The notes beneath the pieces are model-generated. The model ran no database searches, was not told the DNA's origin, and saw only the letters and a program-made list of their open reading frames with translations. The translations under genes and the position numbers were made by a program. From assembly GCF_009746715.1 (NCBI RefSeq), contig NZ_VRKW01000004.1:124001-188000 (forward strand): a stretch of 64,000 bases of DNA. Reading direction: 5' to 3'. Shown piece by piece: positions 39,606 to 47,121 of the stretch. Source of the DNA: Ketobacter sp. MCCC 1A13808. GTDB taxonomy: Bacteria > Pseudomonadota > Gammaproteobacteria > Pseudomonadales > Ketobacteraceae. Every line of letters starts with the position of its first letter. The first letter of the stretch is position 1.

Positions 39606-40907
39606 TTAATCAAAGATACTGAATTTCATATCTTGTTCCGCGTCCTGACTCAGTTTTTTCGAATAGTCCAGCATATCTTTATTGCGCTTGCTATCAGGAT
39701 CAATAAAGTACGGTGTAACGAATATCACGAGTTCAGTGGATTTCTGCTGGAAATCGCGGGACTTAAACAATTCACCAATAATCGGAATCGAGCCTAGCCC
39801 GGGCACTTTTGAAACCGATTTGCTATCTTCCGCTTGCAACATCCCCGAAATAACCATGGTCTGGCCGGTCTGGGTATTCATTTCCATGCTGGTCTTACGT
39901 GAGATAAATCCGGGGATACCCAATACTTCAACACTATCATCTACCGCGCTTACCTCAACATTGATCTTAGTAGAGATAAAGCCGTCCGGATCTGCAATGG
40001 GCTCAAAATCCAGGATGACACCCACTTGCTTGAATTCAACAGTGAGCTCACCGTCAGCCCCACGAATCGGGATCGGTACTTCACCACCGGCCAGGAACTC
40101 TGCTTTTGATCCGCTTTTGGTAACCAATTTTGGCTGTGCCAACACCCTGGCAATACCTTTGGTTTGCAACAAATTAATAGTCGAGCCGATCTCGGTCAGT
40201 GGCTCACTGGTACCTTCTTCATAACCAAACCCGAAAAAAGACGCATACTTGTCGAAGTCGAGCACACCGTGAGCTTCACCCAGTAACTCGTAGAAAGGTC
40301 CTGGGGCTGTGGCGGCCCACTCAACACCGACATCCATCAAATCATCCCTTCGCACCTCTACCACTTGTACGTCCAACAGGATCATTGCCTGTAAGCTAAC
40401 CTTTGGTGTAATGACATTAAATACAACCGTACCGGCGGTTATTTCTTTGGATAGCTTTTTCTTCATGTCAGCGATGATGACAATGTCTTGCTCACGTAGT
40501 ATGCGGCCCTCTATAAAAATGATGCCGTTTTCTTCCCTGGCATTAACGCCTTCTACGTCAGCCAAAACAATGTTGGCCACTTCCAGAATTTGCACCCATG
40601 AGTTATCAATAACTTTAAGAAGATAGCGACGCTGTTGACCGTTGGATTTCCAGATCCTTAGATCTGTAACACCCGCCTTTAAGCCGGTTAGCAGAATTTC
40701 ATCTGGACCGGTGGGTTGAGCATTGGCTATATCAGGATGCCCGATAGATACCCTGGTAACGCCGGGATAAGGCATAAGCCGGGTTTGGCCTTGAATGATA
40801 TTAACGGTATTTACGTAATTATCATCCGCATGCGCAATCGTAAAAAGAAATAAAAACTGCACCAAAATAACAAAGGAAAACTGCTTTCCAAAACCAGAAA
40901 AATTCAT
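39606..40907 (-). CDS. rcpA: Tad pilus secretin RcpA/CpaC
   Basis: A 433-residue outer membrane secretin. After a signal peptide (about residues 1-28), the N-terminal pilus-secretin domain includes GQTRLMPYPGVTRVSIG and LLTGLKAGVTDLRIW. The C-terminal secretin core includes VLAQPKLVTKSGSKAEFLAGGE and IPIRGADGELTVEFKQVG, with the VPGLGSIPIIGELFKS end motif. It is normally followed by rcpB and tadZ; here tadA comes at once. Confidence 0.92.
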   Translation of the reverse strand: MNFSGFGKQFSFVILVQFLFLFTIAHADDNYVNTVNIIQGQTRLMPYPGVTRVSIGHPDIANAQPTGPDEILLTGLKAGVTDLRIWKSNGQQRRYLLKVIDNSWVQILEVANIVLADVEGVNAREENGIIFIEGRILREQDIVIIADMKKKLSKEITAGTVVFNVITPKVSLQAMILLDVQVVEVRRDDLMDVGVEWAATAPGPFYELLGEAHGVLDFDKYASFFGFGYEEGTSEPLTEIGSTINLLQTKGIARVLAQPKLVTKSGSKAEFLAGGEVPIPIRGADGELTVEFKQVGVILDFEPIADPDGFISTKINVEVSAVDDSVEVLGIPGFISRKTSMEMNTQTGQTMVISGMLQAEDSKSVSKVPGLGSIPIIGELFKSRDFQQKSTELVIFVTPYFIDPDSKRNKDMLDYSKKLSQDAEQDMKFSIFD

Positions 40908-40935
40908 ACTTCTTTACCCTTGATCTTATTTATTA

Positions 40936-41751
40936 TTATGAGCGCTTACCGCCACGGATAAGCTCGAAGCCATAACCGTCTTGCTGAGGTGGCGGAGTAG
41001 GCTTTACAGGTTTTGGATGTTGCGGGATATCAATAAGATTATCGAGTGTGACATAATCTTCAAAGCGATCACTGCCGTCCTCTGCCCGCCTCATCAGTAA
41101 CGTAATATCGCCAACGGATTGTGCGTGGATTAGCCGCGTGGCATAAAGCGGAGAGACCCCCAGGGTGATTTCGCTGTAACGTCGCTTACTCACTTCAGGA
41201 ACACCATCATCCAGATCAGAGCCGGTTGCCAACACTCTGAGATTTTGAGCCAGAGGCACGGTGCGACTGTCCTCTCCATCTTTAAGCGTTATCATAAGAT
41301 CAATGGTGTCTCCAGGAGCCAAAAAGCCTGAAAAGGTATCCTGGCTACTGACCGGAATTGTTATCGCCCGTTCACCTTCTTTCAGCAAACTGGATAGCCC
41401 TTCAACTTTGCTCGTGCTGACATGGACAGATAAAATCGGCTCGCCACTTTTAACAGGGTGAATAATGGGCATGCCTTCAATTTGAGAAAATTGGGCTGGG
41501 GTTGCGGCGTCGGCCGGAACGTATATTTTAGGAATTTTCCGTATGGAGGCCGTTTGCGCAGATACCGTATCCCCTACTTTCAGGTCTCTACTAGCCACGA
41601 CTACCTCGATGGATTCCCGTTCGGCTTCAAAGCTGGATTTATAGGATTTGATTTCCTGGTCAATATGGTTTGTTGAAAGATACCAACCAGCGCCACCCGC
41701 TAACAGGGCGCACAATAACAACAGAATGCTGGTTTTATTATTGGACTTCAT
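40936..41751 (-). CDS. cpaB: Flp pilus assembly protein CpaB/RcpC
   Basis: A 271-residue periplasmic protein anchored by an N-terminal helix (about residues 8-26). The SAF domain is recognisable in VVASRDLKVGDTVSAQTASIRKIP and the RcpC part in ERAITIPVSSQDTFSGFLAPGDTIDLM. It links to the secretin in Tad systems. It lies 28 bases before rcpA and 13 bases after a small prepilin-like gene. Confidence 0.92.
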   Translation of the reverse strand: MKSNNKTSILLLLCALLAGGAGWYLSTNHIDQEIKSYKSSFEAERESIEVVVASRDLKVGDTVSAQTASIRKIPKIYVPADAATPAQFSQIEGMPIIHPVKSGEPILSVHVSTSKVEGLSSLLKEGERAITIPVSSQDTFSGFLAPGDTIDLMITLKDGEDSRTVPLAQNLRVLATGSDLDDGVPEVSKRRYSEITLGVSPLYATRLIHAQSVGDITLLMRRAEDGSDRFEDYVTLDNLIDIPQHPKPVKPTPPPQQDGYGFELIRGGKRS

Positions 41752-41764
41752 CCGGAATTACCTG

Positions 41765-42007
41765 TTATGGCTGATAAACTTCGCGCGCAAAGTCGTATTG
41801 TTTATCATTGAGTGCGTTAATCAAAGAAGGTCGGGAGCCTGGATCGTCAGCGGGGTCCATCATTATGCTACCTTTAAGGTCCTCTGGATCGTTCGTACCC
41901 CAGTAACCTGTATCACCGACTATTGCCCACCACATTGCGGCAATAAGCGCTACGGTAACTACCAGATACTCCATGAGTACCCCACCATTATTTTTATTTG
42001 ATTTCAT
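41765..42007 (-). CDS. Flp-like prepilin, 80 aa
   Basis: An 80-residue protein with a class III prepilin leader: MKSNKNNGGVLMEYLVV. Cutting between the two glycines gives mature GVLMEY, with Glu at +5 and Tyr at +6, the Flp signature. A single hydrophobic helix (VTVALIAAMWWAIVG) follows. The C-terminal half is hydrophilic with DPEDLKG, DPADDPG and a tyrosine-rich end, unlike the main pilin. It may be a minor pilin or initiator (inference). It sits directly upstream of cpaB. Confidence 0.75.
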   Translation of the reverse strand: MKSNKNNGGVLMEYLVVTVALIAAMWWAIVGDTGYWGTNDPEDLKGSIMMDPADDPGSRPSLINALNDKQYDFAREVYQP

Positions 42008-42029
42008 GGCATTTATTGTTCTTATAAGA

Positions 42030-42725
42030 CTATTTTAACCAGTGTAGAAGGGCTTGGCTAAAACTACTATTACGACCTTGTAACCCCTTGATGGTTAACT
42101 GTAACAGCTCTCCCCCTCTTTGGAAACTTGTCACGGAACCTACTCTGTTTTCGGAGCGGGAAGACATCACCCAATCGTCGTTAGTGAATTGATTTACATA
42201 ATAGGTTTCCAGTTGTCTCCACGGAAGTTTGGAGTCGATGGTTAACGTTTCGGTCCGCCGGCCGTTCTCCAGGGATTCAACTTTGCTGGCCACTTTTGAG
42301 CTGGGGGCTAGCGGCAATATACTCTTAACATTGGACGTATAGTGCAACGGCGTCGGTGAAACTGCCAATTTCCCTTCAACCACCGACCCCTTCTGCGCAA
42401 ACTGAACCGAATATAAAAAACCATCCAGTTCGTAGGTTAATATTTTTAAATCACCTACATTTCTTTTGCTTAATTTACCGTGGCCTTTTGTTTGCCAGCG
42501 GGAAAGGTAGAATTTCTCGACTTTTTCTTTTTCACCTGGATATGAAAACATCCTTATCGACATCGGAATATTGTTTAACGCCATATGCTGACCGACCCAA
42601 TACCACTGGGCGCCGGGAATGACTTCCAGACCCGGCAAATCTACTTCCAGAGGATCCCTGGATTTAGCATTCGCGAATGAAGACAATAAAAAAACAAATA
42701 AAAATAAATATTTACAGCGCAACAC
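42030..42725 (-). CDS. exported protein of unknown function in the Tad locus
   Basis: I recognise no family. The 231 residues start with a signal peptide (CKYLFLFVFLLSSFANAKS, cleavage probably after ANA). The mature part has two similar-looking halves, each with a WYWVGQH/WRQLETYYV-type segment followed by basic strands: one with EKEKVEKFYLSRWQTKG and one with TYYVNQFTNDDWV. This suggests an internal duplication (inference). GTG start at 42725. It lies 22 bases before the small prepilin gene and 48 bases after the TadE-like gene. Confidence 0.7.
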   Translation of the reverse strand: MLRCKYLFLFVFLLSSFANAKSRDPLEVDLPGLEVIPGAQWYWVGQHMALNNIPMSIRMFSYPGEKEKVEKFYLSRWQTKGHGKLSKRNVGDLKILTYELDGFLYSVQFAQKGSVVEGKLAVSPTPLHYTSNVKSILPLAPSSKVASKVESLENGRRTETLTIDSKLPWRQLETYYVNQFTNDDWVMSSRSENRVGSVTSFQRGGELLQLTIKGLQGRNSSFSQALLHWLK

Positions 42726-42773
42726 TTTTCATACTGCCAACAAAAGTTATAAAAACGGTGGGATCAGAATAGT

Positions 42774-43601
42774 TTATTCAACGTATTCTTCCAGTAGCGA
42801 AGGTGGTAAGGCTGTGGATTGCTCCGGGGAGATCGTGCTAAAGGAGTTAGCTGGACTGTCCGGGTCAGAATATAGCTTCAGATCAATTTCTTTAAATACA
42901 TTTCTTAGCCGGCGGGCACCACCTTGATTTTGCAACCAGGTTCTTGCATTCGACAGCCCCCCCGGACGAAATCCTTCAACCCTTTCGCTAAAATTGTCTT
43001 CACTTCCGGCAGCCCAGCTATCTGCTATCAAGGCATAAGATGCTGACAATTTCAGATCGCCGGCTACATTCCCACCCGAAAAAGCGGAATTACCATCAAC
43101 ATTAACGGGTATTGAAAGTACTGCTGTCGAAGAGGTATCCAACTCGACGTCTCCCCGGTCACTCATCCGCGTTAAATCTCCGCTTCGATTCCGGAGCAAA
43201 CCGGAAAGTCTCTGCTGATTTTCTCCAACGTCATCCCTGTCATCAGCCAGTGTTAGCTGCACACCCTGAACCGTATCCACAACGTCTTGTTTAGACTTCC
43301 AATCGTCCCAGTCTCTTGATACTCCACTATCGCCTGTTCCAAAACCCGTTCCGCCGTTGATGAAAAACCGGTTTGTGACCTGCGCATCGAACCCGTTGAC
43401 GCCACCGGCCAATCTCTGGCGGTAAGCATTGTCATCCAGAGCGAGGCGCTCCCAGGCAACATAACGAGCGGCTTCATGGGTAGTAGATTGTGCATTCAAC
43501 ATTTGGGCAATTGCTATAAACGCGAGAAAAAATGGCACCATCCATACCATTGCGACAATAAACTCTGAAATCGCCTGACCTTTCTGATAACGAATAGGCA
43601 T
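42774..43601 (-). CDS. TadE/TadF-like pseudopilin
   Basis: A 275-residue protein with leader ending KGQAISEFIV, giving a prepilin-type cut before QAISEF with Glu at +5. One hydrophobic helix follows (about residues 15-33), then a long periplasmic domain with no cysteines. I chose ATG at 43601, one base past the upstream TAA and preceded by a G-rich site; a GTG at 43616 would overlap the upstream gene by 14 bases. It belongs to the TadE/TadF group of minor pseudopilins needed for pilus formation. Confidence 0.83.
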   Translation of the reverse strand: MPIRYQKGQAISEFIVAMVWMVPFFLAFIAIAQMLNAQSTTHEAARYVAWERLALDDNAYRQRLAGGVNGFDAQVTNRFFINGGTGFGTGDSGVSRDWDDWKSKQDVVDTVQGVQLTLADDRDDVGENQQRLSGLLRNRSGDLTRMSDRGDVELDTSSTAVLSIPVNVDGNSAFSGGNVAGDLKLSASYALIADSWAAGSEDNFSERVEGFRPGGLSNARTWLQNQGGARRLRNVFKEIDLKLYSDPDSPANSFSTISPEQSTALPPSLLEEYVE

Positions 43602-43602
43602 G

Positions 43603-45183
43603 TTAACCCCCCGCAACAGGAGGTGGGTCCTGAACTAACCGCACCTGCCAGAATGGGTTGAAAAGATTCGGCGCTTCGCGTTGATTGACTCCCGGTGGTT
43701 GAAAGCCAAGACTTTCCGTGGTGCATGCCTGAGAATTTCCATAACAATCGGGGCGCTCATAGAAAACCTCAGCCCTTGCAATGGCATACACATTTTGCTC
43801 TGGACCACAAAACTGTCTCTTTTCATCCAGGGAAGTCATGTTATTCCTCCAGCCTTCCAGCGGCTGACCATTTTCATCTGTACCAATACCATCCGAGCAA
43901 TTGCTTTGCTCGAGAAATGCAGTGACAAACGCGGACTCTCTCTCAGCGTTCAATGCAGCAAATCGTTGAATACTATCGTACTGCGCGTTTCTCAATTCGC
44001 TGCAACTGACTTGTGAGTTGTTGCATAGACCCAGCAGATTCAGCAGCATCACGTTCAACCAGTTCATTGAATTAGAAAAGCTCTGAATAGTCGAGGTAGC
44101 GTCACTTGAGTGATTGAACGTATGCTGAGTGTCCAGATTCAAAGTGAGGGAATCGTCTTGCGCAAACCAGTTCATCTGGTTGTTCCGGAACTCCATGGTC
44201 GTCTGCCCCACCCTGGTGCCCGTCCCCCAAATCTGACCATCGGCTTCAACATTATAATCGAGAACATTGCGATCGTTTATCCAGATACCTCCGGTGTAAT
44301 TATTCGGGTCCTGATAGGTTGCCTGAATCGCGGCAATCATCAATCCGTTGTCGTCCACTGTGTCGGGATTAGCATTACCTCCACTAAGCCCGGCACATAA
44401 ATCTCCCCGACTTCCATCAACGATCCGTCCATCTCCCAAGGGTGCTCCCGAAGGGTTGGCGAACAAAATCATACTGCAGATATTCTCGTTTATGGATACC
44501 GCCTCTTCGATCGCCTGACTCGTCGAAACAGGCACATCGTCGCCCTGAAACGCATTAAACGTTGTTTCGTCATTTACTTTAATTAGGGAATTGGGTTGAG
44601 CTTCGTAAGTACGGGCAATTGCCGCCATGGTGTCGTTAATAATAGTGTTGCCAGCACTATTTGGCCTGACCAAGCTAGCAAAAGCCTGATCCTGAAAACC
44701 AGAATATCTATCGTTATTGATGTCATAGAGCACAATCATCATGCCGGCAAGCCATTCGGCACCCTCCATAAAGAGTTCCAAATTCGCAGCTCCGGCATCC
44801 TGACTAAAGAGTGGAAATAATTGTTGGTAGATAGCACTGACCAGCCCACCCAGCTGACCACCACTGTTAAAGCCTTTATCAAACACCTGCCCCAAAACCT
44901 GCAGTTCAACTTCGTAGCTGAACAGGTGACCAATGGCGACTTCATTCGCAATCATAGCGCGGTTGGTATAAGCCATAAAATTGAGATTGCGGGCGGCGAT
45001 TTGTGCGCCGGAATAGGCAGCCGAATCTGCAGCATTCACGAGGTTTATTTTCTCGTTAACCGCACGTCCGGAGTTGAACATCAGAAAGAACATGATACCC
45101 GCTATGGCGAATAAGCCAACGGCAAGTACTAAAGCCTGCCCCTTCTGAGTATTAGAGCGTAATGAATGCTGTTGTCGATACAC
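43603..45183 (-). CDS. TadG-like pilus assembly protein
   Basis: A 526-residue protein. The N-terminus has the TadE/TadG-like segment KGQALVLAVGLFAIAGIMFF (a Tad-type membrane helix), then NAADSAAYSGAQIAARNLNF, characteristic of the TadG-like family. The large periplasmic region has several cysteines toward the end (CNNSQVSC, CSDG, CGPEQN, CYGNSQAC), likely disulfides. GTG start at 45183 with a weak ribosome binding site. It comes just after the flp pilin gene and is followed within one base by the TadE-like gene. Confidence 0.82.
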   Translation of the reverse strand: MYRQQHSLRSNTQKGQALVLAVGLFAIAGIMFFLMFNSGRAVNEKINLVNAADSAAYSGAQIAARNLNFMAYTNRAMIANEVAIGHLFSYEVELQVLGQVFDKGFNSGGQLGGLVSAIYQQLFPLFSQDAGAANLELFMEGAEWLAGMMIVLYDINNDRYSGFQDQAFASLVRPNSAGNTIINDTMAAIARTYEAQPNSLIKVNDETTFNAFQGDDVPVSTSQAIEEAVSINENICSMILFANPSGAPLGDGRIVDGSRGDLCAGLSGGNANPDTVDDNGLMIAAIQATYQDPNNYTGGIWINDRNVLDYNVEADGQIWGTGTRVGQTTMEFRNNQMNWFAQDDSLTLNLDTQHTFNHSSDATSTIQSFSNSMNWLNVMLLNLLGLCNNSQVSCSELRNAQYDSIQRFAALNAERESAFVTAFLEQSNCSDGIGTDENGQPLEGWRNNMTSLDEKRQFCGPEQNVYAIARAEVFYERPDCYGNSQACTTESLGFQPPGVNQREAPNLFNPFWQVRLVQDPPPVAGG

Positions 45184-45220
45184 ACCACAAACCTATTATT
45201 ATTGTGTTTTGGTTGTGCTT

Positions 45221-45244
45221 GAAAGGGGCAACTAAGCCCCTTTC
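45221..45244 (-). terminator. stem-loop behind the flp pilin gene
   Basis: GAAAGGGGC-loop of 6-GCCCCTTTC, a perfect 9-bp stem about 65 bases after the flp stop and 38 bases before tadG. It lacks a T run on the transcribed strand. It may be a partial terminator or a 3' stabiliser that keeps pilin mRNA above the rest of the operon (inference). Confidence 0.5.
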
Positions 45245-45308
45245 TGTTTAAATCAATCTATTACATCACCGCCGTAAAGCAAGTGTAGAGCTTTAAATGA
45301 TTTAATTA

Positions 45309-45599
45309 TCAACCACCAGCTTCTATTTTAGCGCTGCTGCCAGTGTAGTTGTTTAAGCTTGATCTTGCGTTATCGCCAGCTGCGCCTGCATCACTGACAG
45401 CGTCAGTACGCGCAGTTCCGCCGTCTTCACCAGACATTTCAGTAGCGAAGGCAGTCATGACATTACGGATAGAACCGCCCATAAAGCCCATAGTTGCAAT
45501 ACCGGCAACCGCCAGCAGACCTACAATCACCAGGTACTCAGACATGCCCTGGCCGGTAATTTTCTTTGATGAGAATTTGCGAGTGTTTTTAGTTTCCAC
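45309..45599 (-). CDS. flp: Flp-type major pilin
   Basis: A 96-residue prepilin. The leader ends KITGQGMSEYLVIV: cutting after the Gly gives mature QGMSEY, with Glu +5 and Tyr +6. A hydrophobic helix follows (LVIVGLLAVAGIATMGF). The C-terminal tail (about 45 residues) is Gly/Ser/Ala/Asp-rich and longer than in classical ~50-75-residue Flp. GTG start at 45599 with AAAGGGG eight bases upstream. It is the first gene of the minus-strand locus; a stem-loop follows it. Confidence 0.88.
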   Translation of the reverse strand: METKNTRKFSSKKITGQGMSEYLVIVGLLAVAGIATMGFMGGSIRNVMTAFATEMSGEDGGTARTDAVSDAGAAGDNARSSLNNYTGSSAKIEAGG

Positions 45600-46092
45600 A
45601 GGATTAGCCCCTTTATATTTGTTTTGTAGTGTTCTTTAGGTTGGACCACTTCACGCATCCGAATTACCCAGATTACAAAAGCACATTAAACAAAGTTCCG
45701 CTTGATGTATCTTTCGAATAACGCTTGGTTCTCTCGTTTATTGCCCTTTCATAATACGGTTGTTCGGACGTCAGCTCATGCAAAGTTCGCAAATGTAGAC
45801 ACGAACTGATTGCGACTATACTGCTTTATAGGGCGATTCATAGTCAATACTCGCTTTACAAAACAATAACGTTTTTCCGACGAACGTTCTATAGAAGCCC
45901 CCAAAGTGACAAAAGCATGACACAGTTCACCCTGTTCGTTGAACTCTTTGCGTCAGATTCCAGCTCCAAGCGGGTTACCTTAATGCAACCGCAGCCGCGT
46001 TGCGTACTCAGTGTTTGCGTGTACAATATTATGAGACCTAAGAAAAACAACTTTTTATTCTATCTGAACACTGCGAAAGGCCTTTCCATTAT
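45600..46092. other. flp-kinase divergent intergenic region
   Basis: About 493 bases with no convincing gene, between flp (minus) and the protein kinase gene (plus). A good plus-strand promoter is listed at 46000. On the minus strand I see only weak candidate promoters for flp and no clear sigma-54 site. AAAGGCCTTT just before the kinase ATG is a small palindrome. Confidence 0.6.
46000..46027 (+). promoter_or_regulatory. sigma-70 promoter of the kinase gene
   Basis: TTGCGT, 16-base spacer and TACAAT, 66 bases before the kinase ATG. Five of six positions match in the -10 box. Confidence 0.5.
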
Positions 46093-47106
46093 ATGAATCT
46101 TACCTGGTTGTTTTCATGGCGCTCTAAGAAGCAGCAAGATAAGCCGAACGACTCAGAACCTAAGCAGCAGCCAAAGCGTCAACCGACAGGGGCGCAACGC
46201 AAAGCCGCTCCCGGCAACAACCCAACCAATCGAACGCCTCAGCCAGCCGCCGCCCCGAGGCCACCGGCTCTGACTGAGCGGCCGTTCGAAGTGAATCTGA
46301 ACATCGGACGATATCGCATGGAACCGTTTACAGAGGGCGGTATCTGTGTGGTGATGAAAGGCATCCCGCTTGAGCAGGGCAAACCCAAACTGGCCGTTAA
46401 GCTGGTTCGGGAGCAATGGCTTAATCATCAAGCAGTTAGACGGCAATTCACCACCGAAAGCCAGATTGTAAGAGAACTGCATCATCCTCAATTACCGAAA
46501 TACCGGTCACGAGGCCTGATTGATGGCAAAGCGTATTACGCTTATGAATTTATTGAAGGTTTTCAGTTAATCAACCTTTCCCAGGAACAGCAACGATTTC
46601 CACCCGCACTGGTGAAAGAGATCGCCAAAGACCTGGTCTCCCAACTGCTTGAACAACTGCATTTTCTGCACACCAGCTTGAAGCCGGTGGTTCATGGTGA
46701 TATCAGCTCCGAAAACATCCTGATCGATTCAAAACAGAAGATTTATCTGGTGGATTTCGGATGTTCCCATTTCCAGAAGCAAGCCAGCCGGGAGTCATAT
46801 CAGTGGTTGGCCAAGCCGTCCTTTATTTCCCCCGAACAAGCCCGCGGTGACCGTTGGGATCATCGCAGCGATCTCTATCAGGCAGGAATCCTATTGTTTG
46901 AGCTGTTACGAAACCGGCGCTGGAATGAAGGTGGTAGCAAGCGGGAAAAGGTGTTGTTTGCTGCCTCAAATGAGCGTAAAGCCGATGATTTCCTCACTGA
47001 CGTTACGGACGCCAAGACCTCGTCATTCGTAGCGAAGATGCTGGATCCGGATCCCGGCATGCGTTTTCAGAGCGCCAAGGAAGCGCTAATCGCACTGCGA
47101 GAATAA
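46093..47106 (+). CDS. Hanks-type Ser/Thr protein kinase
   Basis: A 337-residue soluble kinase. Residues 1-65 are a Lys/Gln/Pro-rich tail; the kinase domain spans about 72-335. The ATP lysine is K103 in LAVKLV, the helix-C Glu is about E122, the catalytic loop is HGDISSEN (201-208, Asp203, Asn208) and DFG is 221-223. HGD in place of HRD marks it as a non-RD kinase that may not need activation-loop phosphorylation. There is no membrane helix or PASTA repeat. It is divergent from flp and is the natural partner of the PP2C and FHA proteins of the Tad locus (inference). Confidence 0.92.
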   Translation: MNLTWLFSWRSKKQQDKPNDSEPKQQPKRQPTGAQRKAAPGNNPTNRTPQPAAAPRPPALTERPFEVNLNIGRYRMEPFTEGGICVVMKGIPLEQGKPKLAVKLVREQWLNHQAVRRQFTTESQIVRELHHPQLPKYRSRGLIDGKAYYAYEFIEGFQLINLSQEQQRFPPALVKEIAKDLVSQLLEQLHFLHTSLKPVVHGDISSENILIDSKQKIYLVDFGCSHFQKQASRESYQWLAKPSFISPEQARGDRWDHRSDLYQAGILLFELLRNRRWNEGGSKREKVLFAASNERKADDFLTDVTDAKTSSFVAKMLDPDPGMRFQSAKEALIALRE

Positions 47107-47121
47107 AGTAAGGCCTGAGCC

